Positions 44,790 through 54,657 are shown, counted from the stretch's first letter. The stretch is 64,000 nucleotides of DNA from Actinoplanes sp. NBRC 103695 (GCF_030269485.1 NZ_BSTL01000014.1:62001-126000); one strand, 5' to 3'. The notes: generated by a model not told the origin, from the sequence alone. Program-made: numbers and translations.

Positions 44790-47700
44790 TGTGCGGGCCT
44801 TTCGATGGTGTCGCGGCCGATGTGCTCGGCCACCCGGGCGCCGATCATTTCCAGCACTTCCGCACGGGCGAGCTGCCGGTGCAGGTACTTGAGTGCCATG
44901 ACGTCGATGTGGCCGGTGACGTAGCGCTGCCACATCGGCGCGAAGTACTGCTCGGGCGTTCGCGCCGCCGCGGCCTCGACGAAGAGCACGTCCCCGTCGA
45001 ACACCGCGAACTGGTGGTTGTCCACGAGCTTGATCATGTTTTCGTAGAAGTCGACGATCGCCCGGCCCTTCTGCCGCATCAGGAACGAGTACGGTCCCTG
45101 CCGCCGGCGCAGCTGGTCGTAGAGGATGTCGCCGGTGAGCAGCGGTCGTTCTTCGGCGGGGACGTCGAGGTCGAAGTGCCGGGCGACGGCGTTCAGCCGG
45201 GCGACCTGGGTGGCGCGGCGGTGCGGGGTCGGCCGGGAGTCGAGCATCGCCAGCAGACCCACCCGCTGCCCGTCGCGCTGCAGCTGGACAGCCATCTCGT
45301 GGACGATCTCGCCGCCGGCGCACAAGCCCAGCAGGTGGTAGGGGCCCTCCGGCTGGACCGCCCGGATCTCCCGGACGTAGTCGGCGGCCATCGCGGTCAG
45401 GGTCTCCGGCATCGCGTCGCCGGGGCGCAGGCCGCGGGCCTGGACGCCGTACACCCCGACCTCCCGCGGGACGGCGTTGACCAGCGGGTAGTAGAGCCAG
45501 CTGAGCCCGCCCAGCGGGTGGACGCAGAACAGCGACGAGGTCGCCCCCGGCCGCAACGGCACGAGGACGTCCAGCGTGGAGTCGTCCGGTTCGGCCGCGA
45601 CCCAGCCGGCCAGGTTGCGGGGAGTCGGCACGGCCGCGACCACGAGCGGGTTGATGGTGACGCCGAACTCCGCCTCGATCGCCCGGCTCAGCAGCTCGAC
45701 GGTGTCCCGGCCGCCACCGAGGTCGAAGAGGTTGTCCTCGGCGGCCACCTGCTCGACCTGGAGCGCCGCGGCGAAGAGCGCGCGCATACGGTCCTCGTGG
45801 TCGGACCCCGGAAAGGCGAGCTGCGGCAGCGAAGAGATCCGGAGGGCCATGTCGGCCAGCGTCGCGCTCTCGAAGACGGCCCGGAACGGGAGATCCACGT
45901 GCAGCACCGAGCGAATCTGGTGCAGCATCTGCATGGCCAGCAGCGAGTGGCCGCCCAGGACGAAGAAGTTGTCGTCGCGGCCCACCCGGGCCACCTCGAG
46001 GGTCTCCTCCCACAGCCCGGCCAAGGTCTGCTCCACCGCACCGACCGGCGGCTCGTACGCACGCTCGTCGAGCGCCGCGCCCGGATCCGGCAGGGCGAGC
46101 CGGTCCACCTTGCCGTTGACGGTCACCGGCAGGGCGTCCATCACGACGAACGCCGACGGCACGAGATGGTCGGGCACGGCGGCGGACATCTCCCGGCGCA
46201 GGACCGCCACGTCGGTCGCGGGGTCGGCCACCACGTAGGCGACCAGGCGGCGGTTCACGCCCGAGCCGTGCACCGCGACCGCTGCCTGCCGTACGCCGGG
46301 AAGAGCCGCCGAAGCTGCCTCGACCTCACCCAGCTCGACCCGCACGCCGCGGATCTTGACCTGGTCGTCCTGCCGGCCGAGGAACTCGATCGCGCCGTCG
46401 GCACGCCGGAGCCCCCGGTCGCCGGTGCGGTACATCCGTTCGCCGGGCACGAACGGGTCCGCCACGAACCGTTCCGCGGTCAGCGCCGGCCGGTGGTGAT
46501 ATCCCCTGGCCAGCGGCCGTCCGGCGATGCAGATCTCGCCGGGCACCCCGGGCGGCAGATGCTCGGCGGCCGGGCCGAGCACGTACACCCGGGTGTTGTC
46601 GATCGGGAAGCCGATCGGCACGCTGCGGCCCTCGTCGTCCGGCCGGCAGTCCCAGCAGGTCACGCCGATCGCCGCTTCGGTCGGGCCGTAGAGGTTGTGC
46701 AGCCGGGTGGTGGGCAGCGCCTCGAAGAAGCGGCCGCGCAGGCTCCGCGGCAGCGCCTCCCCGCCGGCGATGACGTGACGCAGGCCGGTGCAGCCCTCGA
46801 CGCCCGGTTCCCGCAGGAACATCTCCAGCATCGACGGGACGAAGTCGGCGAACGTGACCCGTTCCGCCGCGATGACGTCGACCAGGTAGCGGCTGTCGCG
46901 GTGACCGCCGGGCCGGGCCAGGACGATGGTCGCCCCGGTCATCAGCGGCCAGACCAGCTCCCAGACCGAGGTGTCGAAGGTGAACGGGGACTTCTGCAGG
47001 ACGCGGTCGTCCTCGCCCAGACCGAACTTCCCGGTCATCCAGTCGAGCCGGTTCTGCACCGCGCCCCGGACGTTCACGACGCCCTTCGGCACACCGGTCG
47101 AGCCGGACGTGTGCAGGACGTACACGATGTCCTCGGCGCCCACCGGGACGTCCGGGTCGTGCTCCGGTCCCCCGTCGTGTTCCGGGGTGTGGGTGAGCAC
47201 GATCTCGAGGGCCAGATCGTCGACCATCGCCGCCCGCCGGGCCAAGGGCAGATCAGGATCCAGGGGTACGAAGGCGCCGCCCGCCTTCCACACGGCGAGG
47301 ACGGTCACCACCAGGTCGAAGCCACGTTCCATGCTGATGCCCACCAGGACGTCCGTGCCGACGCCCCGGCCGATCAGGCGGTGGGCCAGCCGGTTGGCCC
47401 GGCGGTTGAGTTCGGCGTACGTCAGGACCTGCCCCTCGAACCGCACGGCGGGAGTGTCCGGGGTCAGCCGGGCCCGCTGCCCGACGAGCTGATGCGCCCA
47501 CGGCCGCCCGGCCCGGTCCCGGACTTCTCCGCTGCTCGCCGCCTCGACCGTCCGGCGGTCGTCGTCGCTCATCAGCGGCAGCCGGGCGATCGGCCGATCC
47601 GGTTCCGTCACGGCCGCGGCCAGCAGCCGGCCCAGCATGGCGGTCATGCGTTCGGCGGTGGCGCGGTCGAAGAGGTCGGCGGCGAAGGTCAGCTCGCCGC

Positions 47701-50656
47701 CCATCCCGGCGGGCAGCCCGGCGGCGTCCTGGAACTCGACGAACTGGAAGCTCAGGTCGAACTTCGCCGACCCGGACCCGACCGCGACCCGTTTCTGGTT
47801 GACGCCGGTCAGGTCGAACGCCGCCGACCGGCCGATCTGCAACGCCACCATGACCTGGAACAGCGGGTGGCGGCCCGGCACCCGGGCCGGGCTCAGCGCC
47901 TCGACCACGCTCTCGAACGGCACGTCCTGGTTGCTGAAGGCCGACAGGTCCTGCTCGCGGACCCGGGTCAGCAGCTGGTCGAACGTGGGATCGCCGGTGA
48001 GGTCGGCGCGCAGCACCATGGTGTTGACGAAGAAGCCGACGAGCTCGTCGAGGGCCTCGTCCACCCGCCCGGAGACGGGCCAGCCGAGCGGGATGTCGGT
48101 GCCCGCGCCCAGCCGGGACAGCAATGCCGCCACCGCCGACTGCACCACCATGAACACGCTGGCGCCGTGCCGTCTCGCCAAGGCGACCACGTTCTGGTGT
48201 ACGCCGACCGGAACCGCCAGTGGCACCGATCCGCCGCGATACGTGCCGACGGCCGGGCGGACCCGGTCGGTGGGCAGCGGGAGTTCGTCGGGCAGGCCGG
48301 CGAGCAGGCCGGTCCAGTACGCGACCTGGTCCCGGAAGAGCTTCACCGCTTCCCGCTGCCACAGCGCGAAGTCCGCGTACTGCACCGGAAGCTCGGTCCA
48401 CTGTGGGGCACGGCCGGCCCGGCGCAGTTCGTACGCCTCGCTGAAGTCGCGCATCAGCGGCTCCATGGAAGATCCGTCGGCCGCGATGTGGTGCAGCACC
48501 AGGACCAGGGCGTGGTCGTCCGGCCCGAGGGTGAGCAGGTGCGCCCGCAGCGGGATGTCCGCGGTCAGGTCGAAGCGCCGGCGAACGAGCCGGTCCACCG
48601 CCCGGTGCAGTTCGTCGGCCGCGACGTCCTCGCGGGTCAGCAGCGTGCCGAGGTCGGCCATCGGCACGAGCCGCTGCTGCGGCTGCCCGTCCAGCATCGG
48701 GAAGACGGTGCGCAGGGGCTCGTGCCGGCGCACGATGTCCGCGACGGCCGCGTGCAGGGCGTCGATGTCGAGTTCGCCGCTCAGCCGGGTGACGACCGGG
48801 ATGTGGTACGCCGTGTCGTCCGGCCGCAGCTGCGCGGTCAGCCACAGCCGTTGCTGCGGGTAGGACAGCGGCACCACCGCCGGGCGGGTCTGGCGCCTCA
48901 GCACCGGCCGTGTCCCGCCCTTCAGCACCGACACCCGCCGGGCCAGCTCCGCCAGGTTCGACGTCTCGAACAGGTCCCGGACCGGCAGCTCCACCTTGAG
49001 CACCGACCGGACCCGGTTGACCAGCTGGGTGGCCAGCAACGAGTGCCCGCCCAGGGTGTAGAACTCGTCGTTGCGGCCCACCCTGGCCACGCCGAGGATC
49101 TCCTCCCACAGGCGGGCCAGGGTCTGCTCGACGGCACCGACCGGGGCCTCGTACGCCCGCTCGCCGGACGCCACCCCCGGGTCCGGCAACGCCTGCCGGT
49201 CGACCTTCCCGTTCCCCGTCACGGGCAGGGCGTCCATCAGCACGAACACCGACGGCACCAGATGGTCCGGCACGGAGGCCGCCATCCGGCGACGGAGACC
49301 GCCCGCATCCAGGGCGGAATCCCCGACCACGTAGGCGACCAGCCGCCGGTCCGCGCCCGTGCCGTGGACCAGCACCACCGCCTGGCCGACCCCGGCCAGG
49401 CGCATCAGGGCGGCCTCGACCTCGCCGGGCTCGACCCGGACGCCGCGGATCTTCACCTGGGCGTCGGCGCGGCCGACGAACTCCAGCTGACCGTCGGCGA
49501 GCCGGCGCACCACGTCGCCGGTCCGGTACATCCGCTCGCCGGCCGGGCCGAACGGATCCGCCACGAACCGGTGCGCGGTCAGGGCCGGACGGCCCGCATA
49601 GCCACGTGCCACCCCAGCGCCCGCCAGATAGAGCTCGCCGACCGCCGCCTCGCGCAGGGAGTCGTCGAGCACGTAGGCGCGGACGTTGCTGATCGGCCGG
49701 CCGATCGGCGGCGTCGTCCCGCCCTCGCCCAGGGGCTCGCTCACGGTGGCGGCCACGGTCGTCTCGGTGGGCCCGTACGCGTTGAGCATCAGCCGGTTGC
49801 GGGACCAGCGCGCGACCGTCGCGGGCGGGCACGCCTCCCCGGCGACGACCAGCGTCACATGGTCCGGCAGCCCGCCCCCGGCCTCGACCGCGGACAGCAG
49901 GGACGGCGGCAACGTCACATGGGTGACGCCGCGGTTCTCCACCAGATCCACCAGCGCCCGGCCGGGCACCAGCCGTGACCCGTCCGCGACGACCAGCGCC
50001 GCACCCGACAGCAGCGTCGTCCACAGCTCGGAGACCGAGGCGTCGAAGCTGACCGAGGCGAACTGCAGGCGCCGCTTGCCGGGCCCCAGCCCGAGCAGGT
50101 CCCGTTGCGCCGTCGCCAGGTTCGTCACGCTGCGATGGGTCACCACGACGCCCTTGGGCAGCCCGGTCGAGCCCGACGTGTAGATGACGTAGGCCGCGTG
50201 GTCCGGCAGGAGCGGGGCGTTCCGGTGCGCGTCCGCGAGGGCGTGGGCGTCCTGCCCCGCGATGTCGTCGGCCGTCTTGGGGTCGTCCAGGACGAGTTCG
50301 GAAACCCCCGGGGGTACGGAGGTCCGCGCGGCGATCGTCGTCACCACGCACCGCACCCGCGCGTCCGACATCATGAACGCCGCACGCGTGGCGGGGTACG
50401 CGGCGTCCACCGGCACGTAGATGCCGCCGGCCTTCACCACGGCCAGCGCCGCCACCACGAACTCGATCGACCGGTTCAGCAGCAGCCCGACCGCGACCTC
50501 GGGTCCGACCCCCTGGGCGACCAGCGCGCGGGCCAGCCGGTTCGACCGCTCGTCCAGCTCCCGGAACGACACCGAGGCGTCCTCGGCGATCACCGCGAGT
50601 TCGTCACCGCCACGCTCGACCCGGGTTGCGAACAGATCCGCCAGGGTGCCGGTCAA
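44786..50656 (-). CDS. Dimodular NRPS: A-PCP-C-A-PCP-(degenerate PCP)-TE
   Basis: This 1,956-residue synthetase starts at TTG 50656 with GAGGAGA upstream. Domain order is A1 (about 1-500), PCP1 (Ser539 in LGGHSLL), C (about 600-1040, active HHIAADG with His723), A2 (about 1055-1560), PCP2 (Ser1571), a carrier-like domain (about 1620-1690) whose phosphopantetheine Ser is replaced (LGGGRDTVEL, Arg1650), and TE (about 1700-1956). The TE nucleophile elbow reads GLCAGG, so Cys1779 replaces the usual Ser; Asp1806 sits 27 residues later as expected. Hand-read specificity codes are DASTVAAV for A1, which I recall from tyrosine/beta-hydroxytyrosine domains, and DTWDIGLI for A2, unassigned. No epimerase domain is present. 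The product should be a dipeptide-derived compound released by the TE. Confidence 0.93.
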   Translation of the reverse strand: MTGTLADLFATRVERGGDELAVIAEDASVSFRELDERSNRLARALVAQGVGPEVAVGLLLNRSIEFVVAALAVVKAGGIYVPVDAAYPATRAAFMMSDARVRCVVTTIAARTSVPPGVSELVLDDPKTADDIAGQDAHALADAHRNAPLLPDHAAYVIYTSGSTGLPKGVVVTHRSVTNLATAQRDLLGLGPGKRRLQFASVSFDASVSELWTTLLSGAALVVADGSRLVPGRALVDLVENRGVTHVTLPPSLLSAVEAGGGLPDHVTLVVAGEACPPATVARWSRNRLMLNAYGPTETTVAATVSEPLGEGGTTPPIGRPISNVRAYVLDDSLREAAVGELYLAGAGVARGYAGRPALTAHRFVADPFGPAGERMYRTGDVVRRLADGQLEFVGRADAQVKIRGVRVEPGEVEAALMRLAGVGQAVVLVHGTGADRRLVAYVVGDSALDAGGLRRRMAASVPDHLVPSVFVLMDALPVTGNGKVDRQALPDPGVASGERAYEAPVGAVEQTLARLWEEILGVARVGRNDEFYTLGGHSLLATQLVNRVRSVLKVELPVRDLFETSNLAELARRVSVLKGGTRPVLRRQTRPAVVPLSYPQQRLWLTAQLRPDDTAYHIPVVTRLSGELDIDALHAAVADIVRRHEPLRTVFPMLDGQPQQRLVPMADLGTLLTREDVAADELHRAVDRLVRRRFDLTADIPLRAHLLTLGPDDHALVLVLHHIAADGSSMEPLMRDFSEAYELRRAGRAPQWTELPVQYADFALWQREAVKLFRDQVAYWTGLLAGLPDELPLPTDRVRPAVGTYRGGSVPLAVPVGVHQNVVALARRHGASVFMVVQSAVAALLSRLGAGTDIPLGWPVSGRVDEALDELVGFFVNTMVLRADLTGDPTFDQLLTRVREQDLSAFSNQDVPFESVVEALSPARVPGRHPLFQVMVALQIGRSAAFDLTGVNQKRVAVGSGSAKFDLSFQFVEFQDAAGLPAGMGGELTFAADLFDRATAERMTAMLGRLLAAAVTEPDRPIARLPLMSDDDRRTVEAASSGEVRDRAGRPWAHQLVGQRARLTPDTPAVRFEGQVLTYAELNRRANRLAHRLIGRGVGTDVLVGISMERGFDLVVTVLAVWKAGGAFVPLDPDLPLARRAAMVDDLALEIVLTHTPEHDGGPEHDPDVPVGAEDIVYVLHTSGSTGVPKGVVNVRGAVQNRLDWMTGKFGLGEDDRVLQKSPFTFDTSVWELVWPLMTGATIVLARPGGHRDSRYLVDVIAAERVTFADFVPSMLEMFLREPGVEGCTGLRHVIAGGEALPRSLRGRFFEALPTTRLHNLYGPTEAAIGVTCWDCRPDDEGRSVPIGFPIDNTRVYVLGPAAEHLPPGVPGEICIAGRPLARGYHHRPALTAERFVADPFVPGERMYRTGDRGLRRADGAIEFLGRQDDQVKIRGVRVELGEVEAASAALPGVRQAAVAVHGSGVNRRLVAYVVADPATDVAVLRREMSAAVPDHLVPSAFVVMDALPVTVNGKVDRLALPDPGAALDERAYEPPVGAVEQTLAGLWEETLEVARVGRDDNFFVLGGHSLLAMQMLHQIRSVLHVDLPFRAVFESATLADMALRISSLPQLAFPGSDHEDRMRALFAAALQVEQVAAEDNLFDLGGGRDTVELLSRAIEAEFGVTINPLVVAAVPTPRNLAGWVAAEPDDSTLDVLVPLRPGATSSLFCVHPLGGLSWLYYPLVNAVPREVGVYGVQARGLRPGDAMPETLTAMAADYVREIRAVQPEGPYHLLGLCAGGEIVHEMAVQLQRDGQRVGLLAMLDSRPTPHRRATQVARLNAVARHFDLDVPAEERPLLTGDILYDQLRRRQGPYSFLMRQKGRAIVDFYENMIKLVDNHQFAVFDGDVLFVEAAAARTPEQYFAPMWQRYVTGHIDVMALKYLHRQLARAEVLEMIGARVAEHIGRDTIERPAQ

Positions 50657-50819
50657 CAGCTGTCTCCTCTGCCATCACGCCTTTGTGCTGAGATGGCAAC
50701 AATCTGGTCGTTCACCCCGGAGAGATCAACATGAGACAAAACACCCGAATGAAAGTGCACAAAATTGGTGCGGAATGCGTCGACGGGTAGGACGCAGAAC
50801 ACGACGGATTCGACGGCGG
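50657..50819 (-). promoter_or_regulatory. Probable promoter region of the NRPS operon
   Basis: This 163-bp gap between the metallophosphoesterase stop and the NRPS start is AT-richer around 50690-50770 and is the likely start of the NRPS-mbtH-sulfotransferase transcript. I see no repeat as clear as the SARP box at 54678, and no certain -10. Confidence 0.4.
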
Positions 50820-51674
50820 TCAATCCAATGTGGTGGGTGGGCCTAAGATCCGGCGCATCGGCCGTGGCGGCACGCCGCGCTGCCGCCACTCCCTGGGATA
50901 GCCGAGCGACACCTCCTCGAAGCGGACCCCGTCGTGGTGGGTGGTCCGCGGGATGTGCAGGTGGCCGTAGACCGCCACGGCCGCGCGGTAACGCAGGTGC
51001 CAGTCGGCGGTCAGCTCGGTGCCGCACCACTGCGCGAAATCGGGATAGCGCAGAACCTCGGTCGGCTCGCGGAGCAGCGGCCAGTGGTTGATCAGCACGG
51101 TCGGCATCGCCGCGTCGGTCGCGTCGAGCCGGCGGGCGGTCAGCGCCACCCGCTCCCGGCACCACGACTCCCGGTCCGGGAACGGCGACGGATGCAGCAT
51201 CACCTCGTCGGTGCAGACCACCCCGGCGTCGTACGCCCGGCGCAGCGCCTCCTCCTTGTCGGCGGCACCCGGCACGCGGAACGAGTAGTCGTACAGCAGG
51301 AAGAGGGGTGCGACCGTGACCGGACCGCCCTGGCCTGCCCAGATCGGGTAGTCGTCCTCCGGGGTGAGCACGCCGTTGTCCCGGCACATCCGGACCAGCG
51401 CCTCGTAGCGCTCCACGCCCCGCAGCCGCACCGGATCGTTCGGGTGGGTCCACAGCTCGTGGTTGCCCGGCGCCCAGATCACCGTGCCGAACCGGTCACG
51501 CAGGGCCACGAGGGTGCGCTCGACGTCGGCGAAGTTCTCGCCGACGTCACCCGCCACGATCAGCCAGTCGTCGGCCGTCTCCGGTCGCAGGCCGTCGGCG
51601 ACCCTCCGGTTCCTCGGGTACGAGACGTGCAGGTCACTGACCGCGAACAGGCTCCCCGTCATCGCATCGATCAT
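50820..51674 (-). CDS. Calcineurin-like metallophosphoesterase
   Basis: The 284-residue protein has the dinuclear-metal motifs in order: SDLHVSY (Asp-x-His), VAGDVGEN (Gly-Asp), APGNHELW (Gly-Asn-His-Glu), LINHWPL and YGHLH. The metal site is complete. The substrate is unknown: phosphomonoester, diester or nucleotide. It overlaps the end of the SARP gene by up to 41 bp (ATG 51674; ATG 51662 is an alternative), so it is translated with that regulator and precedes the NRPS gene. It could act on a phosphorylated intermediate or be unrelated to the cluster. Confidence 0.9.
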   Translation of the reverse strand: MIDAMTGSLFAVSDLHVSYPRNRRVADGLRPETADDWLIVAGDVGENFADVERTLVALRDRFGTVIWAPGNHELWTHPNDPVRLRGVERYEALVRMCRDNGVLTPEDDYPIWAGQGGPVTVAPLFLLYDYSFRVPGAADKEEALRRAYDAGVVCTDEVMLHPSPFPDRESWCRERVALTARRLDATDAAMPTVLINHWPLLREPTEVLRYPDFAQWCGTELTADWHLRYRAAVAVYGHLHIPRTTHHDGVRFEEVSLGYPREWRQRGVPPRPMRRILGPPTTLD

Positions 51675-54657
51675 GCCGGATCAGCCGGGCGCGGACGTCG
51701 TCGGCGTCGGACGTGCCCAGCTCGGTGAAGATCAGCAGCGCCCGTTCGAGGTGGTCGCGGCCCTCGACCGCGCCGAGCGTGGCCGCCAGACCCTGGTGAG
51801 CCCAGGCCTGCTCGTAGCGGTCGCCGAGCTCGCGCGCCAGGGCCAGCGCCGCGGTGTGGTGGCGACGCGCCTCGGCGGTGGCGCCGGTGGCCAGCGTGGT
51901 GCGGCCGAGACCGTTCAGGGCGGCCGGCTCGCCGTGCCGCGTGCCGCCCCGCCGCAGGAGTGCGAGCCCCTCCCGGAAGGACCGGGCGGCGCGGGTGAGG
52001 TCGTCCAGCGCGTGGTGGACGCGGCCGAGGTAGGTCAACGTCCGCGCCTCGCCGCCGGTGTAGCCGTGCCGCCGATAGAGGGCCAGCGCCCGCTCCAGCG
52101 GTTCGAGCGCCGCAGCCCGCTCGCCCCGGCGGAGAAGTGCCAGGCCCAGGTTGGCCAGGGCGTCGGCCTCCCCGTCCGGCTTGCCCGCCGCGCGGAAGAG
52201 GTCGATCGCCTCGCGGTGGTGGTCGGCGGCGACCGCGGCCGAGCCCTGCATCATCCGGATGACGCCGAGGCCGGTGAGGCTGTGCGCCGCGCCGATCGCG
52301 TTGCCCACGCGGCGGTGCCGGTCCAGGGCCTCCTGCCGGTAGGCGGCCGCGGCCGGCAGGTCACCCAGGCTCTGATGGACGGCGCCCAGGTTGGCCAGCG
52401 CGTCGGTCTCCCCCTCGTCGTCGCCGCACGCCCGGAAGAGGCTCGCCGCCTGCCGGTAGAGCCCACCGGCCGTCCGGTAGTCCGCCCGCCACCAATGGAC
52501 GGCGGCGGTGTTGTTCAGCGCGCGGGCCTCGGCGGACCGGTCGCCGAGCAACCGTGCGGCGCGGTGGGCATCGGCGTGCACGGCCAGCGCCTCGGCATGG
52601 TGACCGCCGATGTCGAGGTAACGGAACAGCGTCCTCGCCAGCGCGATCGCGTGGTTCTCCCAGCCGTGGGCCGCCCCGTGGGCACACATCGCCACCAGGT
52701 TCGGCCTTTCCGCGTCCAGCCAGGCGCGCGGTGCCGCGGGCGTCGCCGCACGCGCCGTCGCGGGCCGTTTGTGCCGCTCGGCCGGGTGCAGCGCGTCCAT
52801 CGCGGCCGCGGCGGTGCCGAGGTAGTGGTCGAAGAGGCGGGTCAGGGCCGTCCGCCGGTCCGCCTCCGCGTCGTGCGCGGCGGCGAGATCGATGGCGTAC
52901 GCCCGGAGCAGGTCGTGCCGGCCGTACCGCCCGGGCTCGGCGGCGTGGACCAGATGCGCCCGGGCCAGGGTGGCGGTGATCTGCGCCGCGTGATCGACGG
53001 TGACCCCCGCGAGGGCGGCGACGGCGTGCCGGTCGGCGTCCGGTCCGGGATGCAGACCGAGCAGCCGGAACACCCGCGCCGCATCGGCCGGGAGCCGCCG
53101 GTACGACCAGGAGAACACCGAACGCACCGCGGACCGGACCTCGCCCGCATCCAGCAGGTCCAGGCGGCGGGGCCGGTCGGCGAGCTCGGCGTTGAGCGCG
53201 GCGAGGCCGGTGTGCTCGTCGGTTGCCGCGAGCTCGGCTGCGACCCGCAATGCCAGTGGGAGCCGTGCGCAGTGTCCCGCCAGCTCGGCGGCCGCCGCGG
53301 GGTCGGCCGTGACCCGCGCGCCGATCAGCCGTCGAAGCAGCGCGACAGCGTCGTCCAAGGGCAACAGACCGAGGTTCATCCGGTACGCGCCGTCCAGCGC
53401 GACCAGCCCGCCGAGAGAGTCCCGGCTGGTCACCACGGCCACGCAGCCGGGCGTCCCGGGCAGCAACGGCCGGACCTGGTCGGCGCTGCTCGCGTTGTCA
53501 AGCAGCACGAGCACCCGGCGTCCGGACAGCACGCTGCGGTAGCGGGCGGCGCGCTCGTCCGGGTCGAGCGGCACAGCGGCGCCGGCGACGCCGAGCGCGC
53601 GCAGGAACCCGGCCAGCGCGTCCGCCGCCACCACCGGCTGCTCGGGGTCGTAGCCGCGCAGGTTCACGTGGAGCTGTCCGTCGGGGAAACGATCGGCGAT
53701 CCGATGCGCCCAGCGCACGGCGAGCGCGGTCTTGCCCACGCCGGCAGTGCCCGCCACCAGCACCACCCCGGCCGATCCGGGCGCGATGCTCGCCAGTGTC
53801 CCGTCGAGGTCGGCGAGCTCCCGGTCGCGTCCGGTGAAACCGGCGACCGCGGGCGGGAGCTGCGCCGGTGTGATGGGCCCGGGCGGCGTGATCGCCGGCC
53901 GGACCGTCTCGGCCGGTCGGATCTCCAGCGCCGGGTCCGCGGTGAGGATCCGCTGGCGCAGGGTACGCAGCGCCGGTCCGGGGTCGATGCCGAGCTCTTC
54001 GGCCAGCCGGGACCGGACCACCTCGTAGTGGCCGAGCGCGTCAGCCCGCCGGCCGCAGCGGTCGAGCGCGAGCATGAGCTGACCGGCGAGACGCTCGTCG
54101 AGCGGCCGGGCGGCGGCCCGCGCGGCCAGGCCGGGCAGGACGTCGTGGTGCCGTCCCCGGCGCAGCTCGATGTCGTCCCGGTCGAGCTCGGCGGCGATCC
54201 GCCGGTTGGTCACCACGTCGCGCACAGCATTCAGCCAGGGCGTGTCCAGCGTCGCGAAGGCCTCGCCGCGCCACAGCCCGAGCGCCTCGGCGAACAGCGC
54301 CGTCGCCTCACCGTCGCCGGCGGCCCGCGCGCGGGCCACGAGGTGGTCGAAGCGGTGCAGGTCCACGGCCAGCTCGTCGACCGTGAGCTGGTAGCCGCCG
54401 GGCCGCCGGACGACGCCCACCCCGTCGGCGCCGGCCAGCAGCCCGCGGATCCGGGAGACGTAGTTGTAGAGCGTGCCCACGCCCCGCGGCGGCCTGCCCG
54501 CCCAGACCCGGTCGACGAGCTGATCGAGGGCGACCACCCGGTTGACGTCGACCAGCAGAGCCAGGAGCACGCCGCGCTGTCGCGAGTGCCCGATGTCGAC
54601 CGCGCGCCCGTCCACGTGCACCTCGACGTCTCCGAGGACCCGGAACTCGACCTCCAT
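51634..54657 (-). CDS. AfsR/SARP-family transcriptional activator (SARP-NB-ARC-TPR)
   Basis: This 1,007-residue large SARP starts with an OmpR-like winged helix (about 1-95, RQRGVLLALLVDVNRVVALDQ). A bacterial transcriptional activation domain follows (about 96-245, LDRCGRRADALGHYEVVRSRL). The NB-ARC/AAA ATPase has Walker A GTAGVGKTALA near 305, Walker B RRVLVLLDNAS and GHCARLPLALR (GxP motif). C-terminal TPRs cover about 640-980. Such proteins activate secondary-metabolite clusters by binding heptamer direct repeats over the -35. It is transcribed toward the NRPS genes and is their best candidate activator. Its own promoter has such repeats. Confidence 0.95.
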   Translation of the reverse strand: MEVEFRVLGDVEVHVDGRAVDIGHSRQRGVLLALLVDVNRVVALDQLVDRVWAGRPPRGVGTLYNYVSRIRGLLAGADGVGVVRRPGGYQLTVDELAVDLHRFDHLVARARAAGDGEATALFAEALGLWRGEAFATLDTPWLNAVRDVVTNRRIAAELDRDDIELRRGRHHDVLPGLAARAAARPLDERLAGQLMLALDRCGRRADALGHYEVVRSRLAEELGIDPGPALRTLRQRILTADPALEIRPAETVRPAITPPGPITPAQLPPAVAGFTGRDRELADLDGTLASIAPGSAGVVLVAGTAGVGKTALAVRWAHRIADRFPDGQLHVNLRGYDPEQPVVAADALAGFLRALGVAGAAVPLDPDERAARYRSVLSGRRVLVLLDNASSADQVRPLLPGTPGCVAVVTSRDSLGGLVALDGAYRMNLGLLPLDDAVALLRRLIGARVTADPAAAAELAGHCARLPLALRVAAELAATDEHTGLAALNAELADRPRRLDLLDAGEVRSAVRSVFSWSYRRLPADAARVFRLLGLHPGPDADRHAVAALAGVTVDHAAQITATLARAHLVHAAEPGRYGRHDLLRAYAIDLAAAHDAEADRRTALTRLFDHYLGTAAAAMDALHPAERHKRPATARAATPAAPRAWLDAERPNLVAMCAHGAAHGWENHAIALARTLFRYLDIGGHHAEALAVHADAHRAARLLGDRSAEARALNNTAAVHWWRADYRTAGGLYRQAASLFRACGDDEGETDALANLGAVHQSLGDLPAAAAYRQEALDRHRRVGNAIGAAHSLTGLGVIRMMQGSAAVAADHHREAIDLFRAAGKPDGEADALANLGLALLRRGERAAALEPLERALALYRRHGYTGGEARTLTYLGRVHHALDDLTRAARSFREGLALLRRGGTRHGEPAALNGLGRTTLATGATAEARRHHTAALALARELGDRYEQAWAHQGLAATLGAVEGRDHLERALLIFTELGTSDADDVRARLIRHDRCDDGEPVRGQ

